NCBI GenBank assembly: GCA_021802425.1
Contig: JAJZXJ010000009.1
Location: 1-64,000 of the forward strand
Direction: 5' to 3'
Length of the DNA stretch: 64,000 nucleotides
DNA from: Acidulodesulfobacterium sp021802425
GTDB taxonomy: Bacteria; SZUA-79; Acidulodesulfobacterales; Acidulodesulfobacteraceae
Positions 51,351-60,347 of this stretch are shown here, piece after piece (position 1 is the stretch's first letter; each line of letters starts with the position of its first letter). The notes under the pieces were generated by a model. The model did no database searches, had not been told where the DNA came from, and saw only the letters and a program-made list of their open reading frames with translations. The position numbers were made by a program, and so were the translations under genes.

Positions 51351-53801
51351 ATGAATCAATCGCTCAATAGCGGGCTTAGCGCTCAAGAAGCAAAAGAAAG
51401 GCTTGCAAAGTTCGGACATAACCAAATTTTTAAGGCAGGCAGAATTAGTTTTTTTAAAATTGTCTGGCATGAAATTCGGGAACCGATGATTTTGCTTTTG
51501 CTTGCGGTGGGATTTTTTTATTCCCTTTGGGGGAAATTACACGACGCACTCGTAATTTTTATCATTATTTTTCTCATGGTTTTAGCCGAAGTTTACAATG
51601 AATTTCGCGCAAAGAAAGCCATTGCTTCCCTGGAAAAAATTGCCGCTCCCAGAACAAAAGTCAAAAGAGACGGAAAAATTCAAGAAATTGCCTCGGAAGA
51701 GGTTGTGCCCGGCGATATACTGGTATTGACCACAGGAACAAAGGTTGCCGCCGATGCCTTATTCAAAAAAGCGGTTGGAGCGGAACTCGACGAATCCGCT
51801 CTGACAGGGGAATCTTTTCCTCAAAGAAAAATTGCCGGAGATGAAATTTTTGCGGGCACGATATTGGTAAGCGGCGAAGGCGAGGCGGAAACGGTAAGAA
51901 CAGGCAAAGAAACAAAGATGGGCAGGATTGCCGCAACCCTCAAAGAGTTAAAGCCGCCTAAGACGGCTCTACAGAAAGCGATGAAATCATTAGCCGGAAA
52001 ACTGGTGTATCTGGCTCTTTTTTTCTCTATTTTAATTCCTGTCGTTGGAATTTTGCAAGGCGAGGATTTGCGCCGGATGGTTTTAACAGGGCTTCTGATT
52101 GCTTTTGTAACTATTCCGGAAGAGTTGCCGATTATCATAACCATGGTGTTGGGGTTAGGCACATATGCCCTTTCCAAGCACAATTTCCTTATCAAGGAAA
52201 TAAAATCGGCAGAAATTCTTGGCAATGCCACCTGTATTGTTACCGATAAAACGGGAACGGTAACGGTAGGGAAGATGAATATCGACAAAATTTATCCTGA
52301 GGCAAAAGAAGACGAAATTCTAAAAAATGCTCTCGGGGCAACGACCGAATACTCTTTTTCCCATATAGAACAATCCATTAAAGAAAGGGCAGTGAAAAAA
52401 AGACTCCTTTTTTCTCCCGGTGAAATTTTAGCCCAAAGCAATATAGATAATAACAGAAGAACGAAAGCAATCGTCAGAAAGGACAAAGAAGTTATTAAAT
52501 TGTATGTAAGCGGTTCTCCCGAAGAAGTTTTTTCAAAATCTTCCTATATAGATAATGAAACAAAAGCGATGCTGGAGAAAGAGACTTCCCGGGGGAAAAG
52601 GGTTATTGCAACAGCTTCGAAGAAGCTGAGTCCTCATCAAAATGATTTTGATTTTGATGCTATGGAGAAAGAAATGGATTTTGCGGGCATTATCAGCTTT
52701 GAAGATCCGCCGAGGAAGGGAGTAAAAGAAACTATCGGTATTGCTAAAAAAGCGGGTATCAGAACAATAATGGTAACGGGAGATCATCCTTTAACGGCGG
52801 GTTATATTGCCGAAAAAGTAGGCATTTTTGGAACAGATAAAGTAATGACCGGCGATGATTTAGATAAATTAAGCGATAACGATATTAAAACTGTTCTGAA
52901 GGAAACTTCTGTCTTTGCGCGAACAACCGCCGGGCATAAATATCGTATAGTGAAGATATTGCAGGAAATGGGCGAAGTAGTGGCCGTGACCGGCGACGGA
53001 ATCAACGATGTTTTGGCGCTTAAAGCCGCGGATATCGGTATTGCAATGGGGCAAAAAGGGACGGATGTCGCTAAGGACGCAGCAGGTATTGTTTTAGCCG
53101 ATGATAATTATATTACGCTCACCCACGGAATTTTTGAAGGGCGAAAGTTTTTTGACAATCTTTTAAAGGCTGTGAAATATTATCTTTCGGTAAAAACAGG
53201 CCTGGTATTGATTTTTTTTACCGCCGTTTTGCTGGGTTTGCCGCTGCCGTTCTCGCCAATCCAGATTATTGTTCTGGAACTATTTGTGGATTTAGGCGCA
53301 TCCGCCGGTTTTGTGGCCGAACCCGAAGAAAAAGGGATATATTTAAGGCCGCCGCAAAAGTCGGAAGAGAACATGTTTGACGGTAAATCTATTCGGGATA
53401 TCTTGCTAAAAGGCACGGTGTTATTCTTTGCCGTAATGGCTGCGTATTTTTGGGCAAGAATACAGGGCTTTGAACTTGGTAAAATTCAAACTTTTGCATT
53501 TTCCGCCTGGATTTTTGCGCACATTTCTTTAGCTTTCGTTTCCCGCTCGGATAAAGAATCCGTATTTTCTTTAGGGTTATTAAAAAACGGCACCATAGAC
53601 ATATGGGGGGCGGGAGCGATAACTTTCCTTATGGCGGCGGTTTATATTCCTGTTTTTGGCGAAAGATTCAATCTTGTTCAAATTAGCTTTGTTCAATTAA
53701 TGACGATTTTTTCGGCAACAATTTTCATTGTAGGCTTATTGGAGATCAAAAAATTAATCGGAAAAACGGGGTTAAAATATCCGGCCGGACTTAAAGTTTA
53801 A
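51351..53801 (+). CDS. P-type cation ATPase, PEEL type
   Basis: The protein (816 residues from ATG 51351; a TTG at 51324 would add nine) has a cation-ATPase N-domain (GLSAQEAKERLAKFGHNQI), actuator ALTGES, transmembrane-4 IPEELPIIITMVLGLG, phosphorylation TDKTGTVT, and VTGDGINDVLALKAADIGIAMG. The family pumps calcium or other cations outward; the exact ion is not readable. No Shine-Dalgarno is clear for either start. It ends 2 bp before a convergent binding-protein gene. Confidence 0.88.
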   Translation: MNQSLNSGLSAQEAKERLAKFGHNQIFKAGRISFFKIVWHEIREPMILLLLAVGFFYSLWGKLHDALVIFIIIFLMVLAEVYNEFRAKKAIASLEKIAAPRTKVKRDGKIQEIASEEVVPGDILVLTTGTKVAADALFKKAVGAELDESALTGESFPQRKIAGDEIFAGTILVSGEGEAETVRTGKETKMGRIAATLKELKPPKTALQKAMKSLAGKLVYLALFFSILIPVVGILQGEDLRRMVLTGLLIAFVTIPEELPIIITMVLGLGTYALSKHNFLIKEIKSAEILGNATCIVTDKTGTVTVGKMNIDKIYPEAKEDEILKNALGATTEYSFSHIEQSIKERAVKKRLLFSPGEILAQSNIDNNRRTKAIVRKDKEVIKLYVSGSPEEVFSKSSYIDNETKAMLEKETSRGKRVIATASKKLSPHQNDFDFDAMEKEMDFAGIISFEDPPRKGVKETIGIAKKAGIRTIMVTGDHPLTAGYIAEKVGIFGTDKVMTGDDLDKLSDNDIKTVLKETSVFARTTAGHKYRIVKILQEMGEVVAVTGDGINDVLALKAADIGIAMGQKGTDVAKDAAGIVLADDNYITLTHGIFEGRKFFDNLLKAVKYYLSVKTGLVLIFFTAVLLGLPLPFSPIQIIVLELFVDLGASAGFVAEPEEKGIYLRPPQKSEENMFDGKSIRDILLKGTVLFFAVMAAYFWARIQGFELGKIQTFAFSAWIFAHISLAFVSRSDKESVFSLGLLKNGTIDIWGAGAITFLMAAVYIPVFGERFNLVQISFVQLMTIFSATIFIVGLLEIKKLIGKTGLKYPAGLKV

Positions 53802-53803
53802 AA

Positions 53804-55450
53804 TTATTGCCCTGCATAATACCATTTCCTTATATTATATCCGATGCCTGCGGGGGCGGGTTTTATTCCTTTAACCGCCCTTTTTACTACGGGCATTGCG
53901 TAAGGGATATACAAAAATGTGTAAGGCTCTTCTTTTGCAATTAACCTTTGAATTTTGAAGTAATATTTTCTTTGTTTTTTTAAATTAAATGTCCCGCGCG
54001 CTTTTCTGAATAAACCGTCTATTTCGGGGTCGTTAAACGACGTAAAATTTAATCCCTTCGGGACGATATTAGAACCCATAAATATGGATGCGTTGTCATA
54101 CGGGTTTGGCGTAATGGTAAACCCGAGCAGAACGGTTTGAAATCTTTTTTTCATAATAAATTCGGATATTAAAGATGTCCATTCCATCACCCTTATGCCT
54201 GCGCTGATGCCGATTTTTTTTAGATTTTGCTGGATAATTTCGGCAGCCGCTAACCGCTCCGAATTTCCCTGCGGGGTTAATATGGTAAATTTAAAAGGTC
54301 TGCCGCCTTTTTCCAGAATTCCGTTTTTAAGGCGCCATCCTTTTTTATTCAAAAGTTGCAGTGCTTTATGAGGGTTATATCCGTATTTTTTAACATTTTT
54401 ATTATAAAAATATGTTCCCGGCATAAACGGGCCGTAGCATTTTATGCCCAATCCCAGAAGCGCCCCCTTGATTATTTCTTTTTTATTTATCGCATAACTT
54501 AAAGCCCGCCTTACTTTGACGCTTTTAAAAAGCGGGTCTAAAAGGTTATAGCCTAAAAAAGTAAAGCTTAAGGATGGATGGATATATTTTTTATAGCGTG
54601 AATTGAATTTTTTGCCGCCCGTTTCATATCTATATTGAAGCGGGGTTAAACCCATATAGTCTATGCCGTTTGATTTAAGCATCAGAAACATTGTGGAAGA
54701 ATCGGGAACTATTTTATAAATTAGCCGTTTTATATGGGGCGCCCCCATAAAATAACGCGGATTTGCTTTTAATATTATCTCATATCCGTGAATCCATTTA
54801 TAAAACTCGTAAGGGCCTGTGCCAACGGGACGGCTTCTTAACTTTGTGGTTAAAAGGTTTTTCCCCTTAAGCAGGGCTTCGGGCAGAATGCTTAGTCCCC
54901 ATGAAGATAAAGCCGGAGCATAAGGTTTTTTATAAGTTACCCGGAAAATATACCTGCCGATAATTCTTGCTTTATAAACCTTAAGGTATTCCGCGGAATA
55001 AGGGGTTGGAGTTTTTGGATTCACCATTAAACGATATGTGAACAGCACATCTTTCGCGGTGAATTTTTGCCCGTTTTGCCAGTAAATATCATGATGAAGG
55101 TAAAATGTTATAGTTTTTCCGCCGTTTCCGATTTTCCACGATTTTGCAAGATCCGGGACGATTTTAAAATTCCTGTTATACCTTACGAGTCCGTCGTAAA
55201 TTTGAGAGGTAACTTCCGCCGTAGGGGCGTCGGCGGCCATATTGCCGATAAGATTGGTGGCATCCGCAGGCAGTCCGATAATCAAGGCATTCTTTTTGCC
55301 GTTGTTTTGATTGATATTGTTTACCCGCGATATGTTTTGCGGCTTATGGAAAAATTTCGCGTGCAAAATCAGAGCAAAAATGCCGGCTAATGCGATTATA
55401 ATTATAAACGGCCAAATATATGCGGATTTTATTTTATTTTTAAAAATCAT
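53804..55450 (-). CDS. Oligopeptide/dipeptide-type ABC substrate-binding protein
   Basis: The 548-residue family-5 solute-binding protein has an N-terminal hydrophobic anchor (YIWPFIIIIALAGIFALIL) without a lipobox cysteine, then the family pattern VPDLAKSWKIGNGGKTITFYL, DVLFTYRLM, PVGTGPYEF and VRRALSYAINKKEII. It binds peptides or similar ligands outside the inner membrane. No permease or ATPase genes are adjacent. The frame opens at TTG 55498, inside the toxin gene; ATG 55450 lies 8 bp after that gene's stop and is preferred. Confidence 0.85.
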   Translation of the reverse strand: MIFKNKIKSAYIWPFIIIIALAGIFALILHAKFFHKPQNISRVNNINQNNGKKNALIIGLPADATNLIGNMAADAPTAEVTSQIYDGLVRYNRNFKIVPDLAKSWKIGNGGKTITFYLHHDIYWQNGQKFTAKDVLFTYRLMVNPKTPTPYSAEYLKVYKARIIGRYIFRVTYKKPYAPALSSWGLSILPEALLKGKNLLTTKLRSRPVGTGPYEFYKWIHGYEIILKANPRYFMGAPHIKRLIYKIVPDSSTMFLMLKSNGIDYMGLTPLQYRYETGGKKFNSRYKKYIHPSLSFTFLGYNLLDPLFKSVKVRRALSYAINKKEIIKGALLGLGIKCYGPFMPGTYFYNKNVKKYGYNPHKALQLLNKKGWRLKNGILEKGGRPFKFTILTPQGNSERLAAAEIIQQNLKKIGISAGIRVMEWTSLISEFIMKKRFQTVLLGFTITPNPYDNASIFMGSNIVPKGLNFTSFNDPEIDGLFRKARGTFNLKKQRKYYFKIQRLIAKEEPYTFLYIPYAMPVVKRAVKGIKPAPAGIGYNIRKWYYAGQ

Positions 55451-55458
55451 CGGATTTA

Positions 55459-55794
55459 TTAAATCAGAAAGGAAATCTCTTTTAAAATGGAAAAACAATC
55501 TATATTGAAATTTTCTTGAGTTTTTTCTTTTGTATGTTTGTGGTGAGGAAAAGTTTTAATATGATTATGGTGCGGGGCATTATCCCATCGCAATATTAAA
55601 CTTTGATTTTCGTCCTGCCGGTGATATGAATAGCTTCTTTCTTTTTCGTCCGAATATTCCCTGATAAATAGCTCGGTATTATTAGCGATTATAGCTTTAA
55701 TTTTTATATAAAAACCGTTATCAAACGATTTAAAATCTAAAATCTCATAACTTTTTACCGATTTTGATTTATTGAGGCAGTCTAATATTTCCAC
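55459..55794 (-). CDS. tumE: TumE-family toxin
   Basis: The 111-residue protein has the TumE (DUF6516) pattern: YSYHRQDENQSLILRWDNAPHH near the centre and FPHHKHTKE toward the C-terminus, rich in His. TumE-type toxins pair with a small antitoxin encoded next to them. The start is GTG at 55794, with AAAAGGA before it, and it overlaps the upstream small gene by 26 bp, as expected for a toxin-antitoxin pair. The biochemical target is not known to me. Confidence 0.75.
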   Translation of the reverse strand: MEILDCLNKSKSVKSYEILDFKSFDNGFYIKIKAIIANNTELFIREYSDEKERSYSYHRQDENQSLILRWDNAPHHNHIKTFPHHKHTKEKTQENFNIDCFSILKEISFLI

Positions 55795-56035
55795 TCGCTA
55801 AATCCTTTTCGTCTTTTTTAAGTTTTTCCAAGGTTTTTTTATATGCCTTCCATTGTAAATAATCATCCCATTTTTCAAAACTTTCCTTGCCGCCTTTTAC
55901 ATCTTTCTCAAATTCTTCAAAATTTTTTCCGTATTTTTTCTGGAAAAGCGAAATAATCCCCTCAGTTTTATGAATCTCATAAAATAAATTGGCGTAAAAT
56001 ATATTTTTTATAGCTTCTTTCGTTACGGTAAACAT
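55769..56035 (-). CDS. tumA: Putative antitoxin partner of TumE
   Basis: The 88-residue protein is charged and mostly helical (KNIFYANLFYEIHK, EEFEKDVKGGKESFEKWDDYLQWKAYKKTLEKLKKDEKD). It is encoded upstream of and overlapping the TumE gene, the usual antitoxin position. AAAGGAG precedes the ATG. I see no DNA-binding helix-turn-helix. Naming rests mostly on context. Confidence 0.6.
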   Translation of the reverse strand: MFTVTKEAIKNIFYANLFYEIHKTEGIISLFQKKYGKNFEEFEKDVKGGKESFEKWDDYLQWKAYKKTLEKLKKDEKDLASGNIRLPQ

Positions 56036-56273
56036 TTAATCTCCTTTTTTTATTTATATCATTATTTAATGAAATAATCAAATTGAACTAAATCCCGCTT
56101 TAGTTCGAAAAAAAATATTGCAATATTATCTTAGTTTAATTTATAATATTTTATCTATATTGTCTTAAAAATCGTAATAAAATAGAAAAATTATTCGGTA
56201 TCGAATTGATACTATGCCGAACTGCCGGACTAAACTGTTTAATTTGGAATGATTATAAAAATAGGGGTTATAA
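56036..56273. promoter_or_regulatory. Divergent region, antitoxin / sdhA
   Basis: This AT-rich 238-bp gap must carry promoters for the toxin-antitoxin genes and for the succinate dehydrogenase genes. I see no gene and no clear operator. Confidence 0.4.
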
Positions 56274-57947
56274 ATGTTAAAACATGATGTAGTTATTGTA
56301 GGGGCTGGACTTGCGGGCTTAAGGGCCTGCGTCGAGCTTAGAAAAAAAGGAATAGACGCAATAATAGTCAGCAAGGTTTATCCAACAAGGTCTCATTCCG
56401 GAGCGGCGCAAGGAGGAGTCAACGCCGCTTTCGACGAGAACGATTCGTGGGAGTCCCATTTTTTTGACACGGTTAAAGGAAGCGACTATCTTGGAGACCA
56501 GGATGCCATCGAAATTTTAACAAGCGAAGCCCCCGCAAATATATTAGAGCTTCAAAGGATGGGCGTAGTTTTCAATAGAAACGACCTTGGAGGCATAGCA
56601 CAGAGGCCGTTCGGCGGGCAGAGTTTTCCCCGTTCATGCTACTATGCCGATGCGGTCGGGCATATGATGCTTCACGGGCTTTTTGACAATGTTCTTAAAT
56701 ACAAAACAGAAATATTGTATGAATATTTTGTTACAAGTTTAGTCGTTGACAACGGTAAGATCAGCGGCGTAGTTGCTTATGATATAAAAACAGGGAAGTT
56801 CGAAGGCATTGCTGCAAAGGCCGTATTATTTGCTACCGGCGGTTACGGGCAGGTCTATTCGTCCAACACAAACGCGCTTATAAATACCGGAGACGGAATG
56901 GCTGTTTCGATTAAGGCAGGCGTTCCGCTTATGGATATGGAATTTGTCCAGTTTCACCCTACAACCCTTAAAAGTACAGGAATATTAGTCACCGAGGGTG
57001 CAAGAGGCGAAGGCGCTTACCTGTTAAATTCATTGGGCGTCAGGTTCATGTCTAAATACGCTCCTAAGGCAATGGAACTTGCCCCCAGAGATGTCGTAGC
57101 AAGAGCCGAACAGACCGAGATAAACGAAGGAAGAGGCGTTGACGGGGCTATTTTATTGGATGTCCGCCACCTTGGAAAAGAAAGGATTATGGAGAGGCTT
57201 CCCCAAATAATGCAGCTCTCGATAGATTTTGAAGGCGTCAACCCGATTTACGAGCCGATTCCGATCAGGCCGGGCATGCATTATTCCATGGGCGGTATTA
57301 AAACTGATTATAACGGTAGAACCGCAATAGAAGGCTACTATTCCGCAGGGGAGTCTGCATGCGTCAGCGTTCATGGGGCAAACAGACTCGGCGGCAATTC
57401 TTTATTAGATACAGTCGTGTTTGGAAGAAGAGCAGGCATCGATATTGCGGAATATTTAAAAGGCGCCGCATTTACTAAATTTGACGAGTCGCTCATAAAA
57501 AGGGACGAGGAAATTTTCGAGAAACTTAAAAAATCAAACGGAAAAGAAAGACACGGGCTGTTAAAAGCGGAACTTCAAGAGGAGATGAGGGCTAATGTCG
57601 GGGTCTTCAGGGAAGAGAAGGCTATGAAAAAAGCCGTTAAAAAGATTGAAGAGCTTAAAGAACGCGCCAAAAATATCGGGGTGGACGATAAATCAAAACT
57701 GTTTAACACCGACATTGTCGAGGCTTTTGAGTTTAGCAACATATTATTGATTGCGGAAGTTATCGCAAATGGCGCCATATTAAGAAAAGAATCGAGAGGG
57801 GCGCATTATAGAAACGATTATCCGGAAAGGGACGATGAAAATTGGCTTAAACATACTCTGGCAACTTTAGGCGATAACGGAAATATAAAATTCGATTTTT
57901 CCGAAGTTTCTATTACGAAGTTTAAGCCTCAACCGAGAACATATTGA
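56274..57947 (+). CDS. sdhA: Succinate dehydrogenase/fumarate reductase flavoprotein subunit
   Basis: The 557-residue subunit interconverts succinate and fumarate. FAD-binding VIVGAGLAGLRA is at about 6-17, the covalent-FAD His is in RSHSGAAQGGVNAA, and the active-site blocks QFHPTTL, TEGARGEGAYLLNS, PRDVVAR and HYSMGGI are intact. Oxidation direction cannot be decided from sequence. It is followed by the Fe-S subunit and a CCG-type subunit, so the complex is of the non-classical type E. Confidence 0.94.
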   Translation: MLKHDVVIVGAGLAGLRACVELRKKGIDAIIVSKVYPTRSHSGAAQGGVNAAFDENDSWESHFFDTVKGSDYLGDQDAIEILTSEAPANILELQRMGVVFNRNDLGGIAQRPFGGQSFPRSCYYADAVGHMMLHGLFDNVLKYKTEILYEYFVTSLVVDNGKISGVVAYDIKTGKFEGIAAKAVLFATGGYGQVYSSNTNALINTGDGMAVSIKAGVPLMDMEFVQFHPTTLKSTGILVTEGARGEGAYLLNSLGVRFMSKYAPKAMELAPRDVVARAEQTEINEGRGVDGAILLDVRHLGKERIMERLPQIMQLSIDFEGVNPIYEPIPIRPGMHYSMGGIKTDYNGRTAIEGYYSAGESACVSVHGANRLGGNSLLDTVVFGRRAGIDIAEYLKGAAFTKFDESLIKRDEEIFEKLKKSNGKERHGLLKAELQEEMRANVGVFREEKAMKKAVKKIEELKERAKNIGVDDKSKLFNTDIVEAFEFSNILLIAEVIANGAILRKESRGAHYRNDYPERDDENWLKHTLATLGDNGNIKFDFSEVSITKFKPQPRTY

Positions 57948-57972
57948 TATTTTTGGATAATTTTAAATATAG

Positions 57973-58002
57973 ATATAGGACAGACTTAAGTCTGTCCTAT
58001 AT
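57973..58002. repeat. Perfect 30-bp palindrome before sdhB
   Basis: Two 15-base arms meet without a spacer at 57987/57988, with centre CAGACTTAAGTCTG. It lies between the sdhA stop and the sdhB ribosome-binding site. There is no T run, so it is not a clear terminator. The same core is found at 59911-59938. Confidence 0.85.
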
Positions 58003-58016
58003 AAAGGGGTAATATA

Positions 58017-59012
58017 ATGGAATTTAAGGTTAGGACATATAGATTTAATCCCGAGACTTCTGACAAGCCGTATTATAAAGAATACGCGGTACAGGATTTT
58101 CCCGGCATGACCGTTTTGAACGCCTTGATGAAAATAAAATCCGAGATTGACGGGACTTTAAGCTTTAGAAGGTCTTGTAGAAGCGCTATATGCGGTTCAT
58201 GCGCCATGAAGATAAACGGCATTTCCAAGCTTGCATGCAAGACTCAGGTAAACCCTGAAATCACAAAATTCGGCATAATTAATGTGGAACCTCTTGCCAA
58301 TATGCCCGTCGTCAGGGACCTTATCGTCGAGCAGGAAAGTTTTTTCGATAAAATCAAAGAGATCAGGCCATACCTGTTAGGTCAAAGAGAGGACGAAGAA
58401 CATCATAAGTTTCATGCTTTAAAGGAAGGCGAAAAGATAATACAACCTGTTTATTATAAATCCGAATTTCAAAATTTAACGGGAAATAACGATACCCCGA
58501 ATTGCATTTTGTGCGAATGCTGTTATTCCGAATGCGGCGGCGTCGTAGGAAACAAAAATTATTTGGGACCTGCCGCTCTTGCCAAGCTATACAGGTATAG
58601 CGAGGACCCGAGAGACAACGACAGGAACGGCTCCCGCTTAGTAAACGGTTCAAAACCCGACGGCATGTGGGACTGCGTTCATTGCCAGGCATGTGAAGAG
58701 TTCTGTCCAAAAGGGATTTCGCCGGTGAAAGGAATAGTTAAAATGCACGAGAAGGCGATAAAAAATTCCATTAATTTTTCGAGCGGCGCAAAACACATTA
58801 TTTCGATAGCCAAATCCATCGAAGAAACAGGAAGGCTAGACGAAGTTAAGGTTGCATTCGATACCGGCGGAATAACAGGGCTTATCAACGATTTGCCTAT
58901 GGCTTTCGGCGCGGGATTAAAAGGAAAAATACCTCCCATCAGGCTTAAATTAATCAAAGATATGGATGACATAAGACTTGCATATAAAGAATTAGATCTG
59001 GAGGAAAAATGA
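58017..59012 (+). CDS. sdhB: Succinate dehydrogenase/fumarate reductase Fe-S subunit
   Basis: The 331-residue protein has the [2Fe-2S] plant-type motif CRSAICGSCAMKING (C near 59-65) and C-terminal clusters CILCECCYSECGG and CVHCQACEEFCPKG. It relays electrons from SdhA. It is longer than classical SdhB (about 240) with a C-terminal extension of about 80 residues, typical of enzymes with a CCG partner. Its stop overlaps the next start (ATGA). Confidence 0.93.
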   Translation: MEFKVRTYRFNPETSDKPYYKEYAVQDFPGMTVLNALMKIKSEIDGTLSFRRSCRSAICGSCAMKINGISKLACKTQVNPEITKFGIINVEPLANMPVVRDLIVEQESFFDKIKEIRPYLLGQREDEEHHKFHALKEGEKIIQPVYYKSEFQNLTGNNDTPNCILCECCYSECGGVVGNKNYLGPAALAKLYRYSEDPRDNDRNGSRLVNGSKPDGMWDCVHCQACEEFCPKGISPVKGIVKMHEKAIKNSINFSSGAKHIISIAKSIEETGRLDEVKVAFDTGGITGLINDLPMAFGAGLKGKIPPIRLKLIKDMDDIRLAYKELDLEEK

Positions 59013-59896
59013 TAAGTTATGCTTATTATCCCGGCTGTGTGGCGCAGGAAAGCGGAAAAGAACTTGATAACGCAACCAAATTTGTCGCAAAAAAGTTGGA
59101 TATTAATTTAATTCCTATGCCCGAGGCTTCATGTTGCGGCGGCGGCGTTATCGACGGATTCGATAAAAATTTGAAGCTTTTTATAAACGGCAGAACACTG
59201 GCTTTGGCGGAAAAGGAAGGGCTTGACATATTAACCATCTGCAATACCTGCACTTTAACCCTTAGCGAAGTTAACGAGGAGCTTATAAATAATAGGGAAT
59301 CTTTAGATAAGACAAACGAATATCTTGCGCAAATCGGCCTTAAATATTCGGGCAAGGTTAGAATAAAGCACCTGTTGTATGCTATAAGGGACGACATAGG
59401 TTTTGATAATCTTAAGAAAAAAGCGGTAAAAAGTTTAAAAGGGATTAATATCGCCCCATTTTACGGCTGTCATATATTGAGACCCTCAAGCGTTGTTAAA
59501 TTTGACGATGTCGAAAACCCGCAGGGATTCGAAGAATTAATAAAGGCGTTGGGCGGAGAACCGGTATCTTATGTTCGAAGAACAAAATGCTGCGGTTTTC
59601 AAACGATACTTGTCAACGAAGCCACATCCACTTCCTTAGCGGGAAACGCCATTTTTGAAGCTCAGGAGAAAGGGGCGGATGTTATGGTTACCCCATGTCC
59701 ATTATGCCATTTAAGCCTCGACACATATCAGACCGTTGCGGCCAGAAGTATCAATAAAAAATTATCGCTGCCGATAACGCACCTTCCGCAGCTGATAGGG
59801 ATTGCGTTAGGGGGGGATTATGCCGAAATGGGGTTCTCACGGCATAATGTTTCGCTTAGGTCCGTAATGGCAAAAGTTAGACAAAACGAAATTTAA
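59009..59896 (+). CDS. CCG-domain subunit of type E succinate dehydrogenase (SdhE/HdrB-like)
   Basis: The 295-residue protein has two CCG domains: YYPGC, SCCGGG and CNTC in the first; YGCHI, RTKCCGF and CPLC in the second. In type E complexes this subunit replaces the classical heme-b membrane anchor and attaches the enzyme through Fe-S/amphipathic regions. No membrane helices are evident. It is translationally coupled to sdhB. Confidence 0.9.
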   Translation: MISYAYYPGCVAQESGKELDNATKFVAKKLDINLIPMPEASCCGGGVIDGFDKNLKLFINGRTLALAEKEGLDILTICNTCTLTLSEVNEELINNRESLDKTNEYLAQIGLKYSGKVRIKHLLYAIRDDIGFDNLKKKAVKSLKGINIAPFYGCHILRPSSVVKFDDVENPQGFEELIKALGGEPVSYVRRTKCCGFQTILVNEATSTSLAGNAIFEAQEKGADVMVTPCPLCHLSLDTYQTVAARSINKKLSLPITHLPQLIGIALGGDYAEMGFSRHNVSLRSVMAKVRQNEI

Positions 59897-59910
59897 TATA
59901 AATATAATAG

Positions 59911-59938
59911 AAGGGGGCAGACTTAAGTCTGCCCCCTT
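59911..59938. repeat. Perfect 28-bp palindrome after the CCG subunit
   Basis: Arms of 14 bases meet at 59924/59925: AAGGGGGCAGACTT and its complement. It shares CAGACTTAAGTCTG with 57973-58002. It could end or stabilise the sdh transcript. Confidence 0.85.
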
Positions 59939-59966
59939 AAAAATAAATAAAAAAAGGAAGGTTCAG

Positions 59967-60263
59967 ATGTCAGACAATATAAATTTAGTTCTTAAAGCCC
60001 TTAAAGGTCTTTCGATTATAGCGCAGGAAAAATTGGACGATTATGTGGATATATCGGATGAGGAGAGCAGGGAAGCCGCCGACCAAATTATTGAAACCGT
60101 AAAATATGAATCAGGCGTTATATTTAAGTCTATAAAAGAAAAGTTAGCCGACATTTTACTTGACGAAATGCATTTTGCTTCAACTTATGATATTGAAGAA
60201 TTAACAAGGAAGATTCAAAAATTAGAAAGCAAATTAGACGAATTATCCAATAAAATTAAGTAG
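59967..60263 (+). CDS. Small helical coiled-coil protein
   Basis: I do not recognise this 98-residue protein. It is acidic, has no cysteines or membrane segment, and looks all-helical, with a C-terminal heptad coiled coil (IEELTRKIQKLESKLDELSNKIK). The organisation recalls phasin-like or small scaffold proteins, but this is only a resemblance. AAAGGAAGG precedes the ATG. It converges on der. Confidence 0.7.
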   Translation: MSDNINLVLKALKGLSIIAQEKLDDYVDISDEESREAADQIIETVKYESGVIFKSIKEKLADILLDEMHFASTYDIEELTRKIQKLESKLDELSNKIK

Positions 60264-60347
60264 AGTATTTTTGCGTTTCAGGTTAAAACCCTTCCTAATT
60301 TCCGCTTCCTCCGTGGAATGACGGCGGAAATTAAGCAGAGTATTTTT
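60253..60347. repeat. Inverted repeat flanked by 20-bp direct repeats, small gene / der
   Basis: AAATTAAGTAGAGTATTTTT at 60253-60272 recurs with one change at 60328-60347; one copy holds each gene's stop codon. Between them are AATTTCCGC (60297-60305) and GCGGAAATT (60324-60332) enclosing a GGAATGAC segment of the repeat family. Confidence 0.7.
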
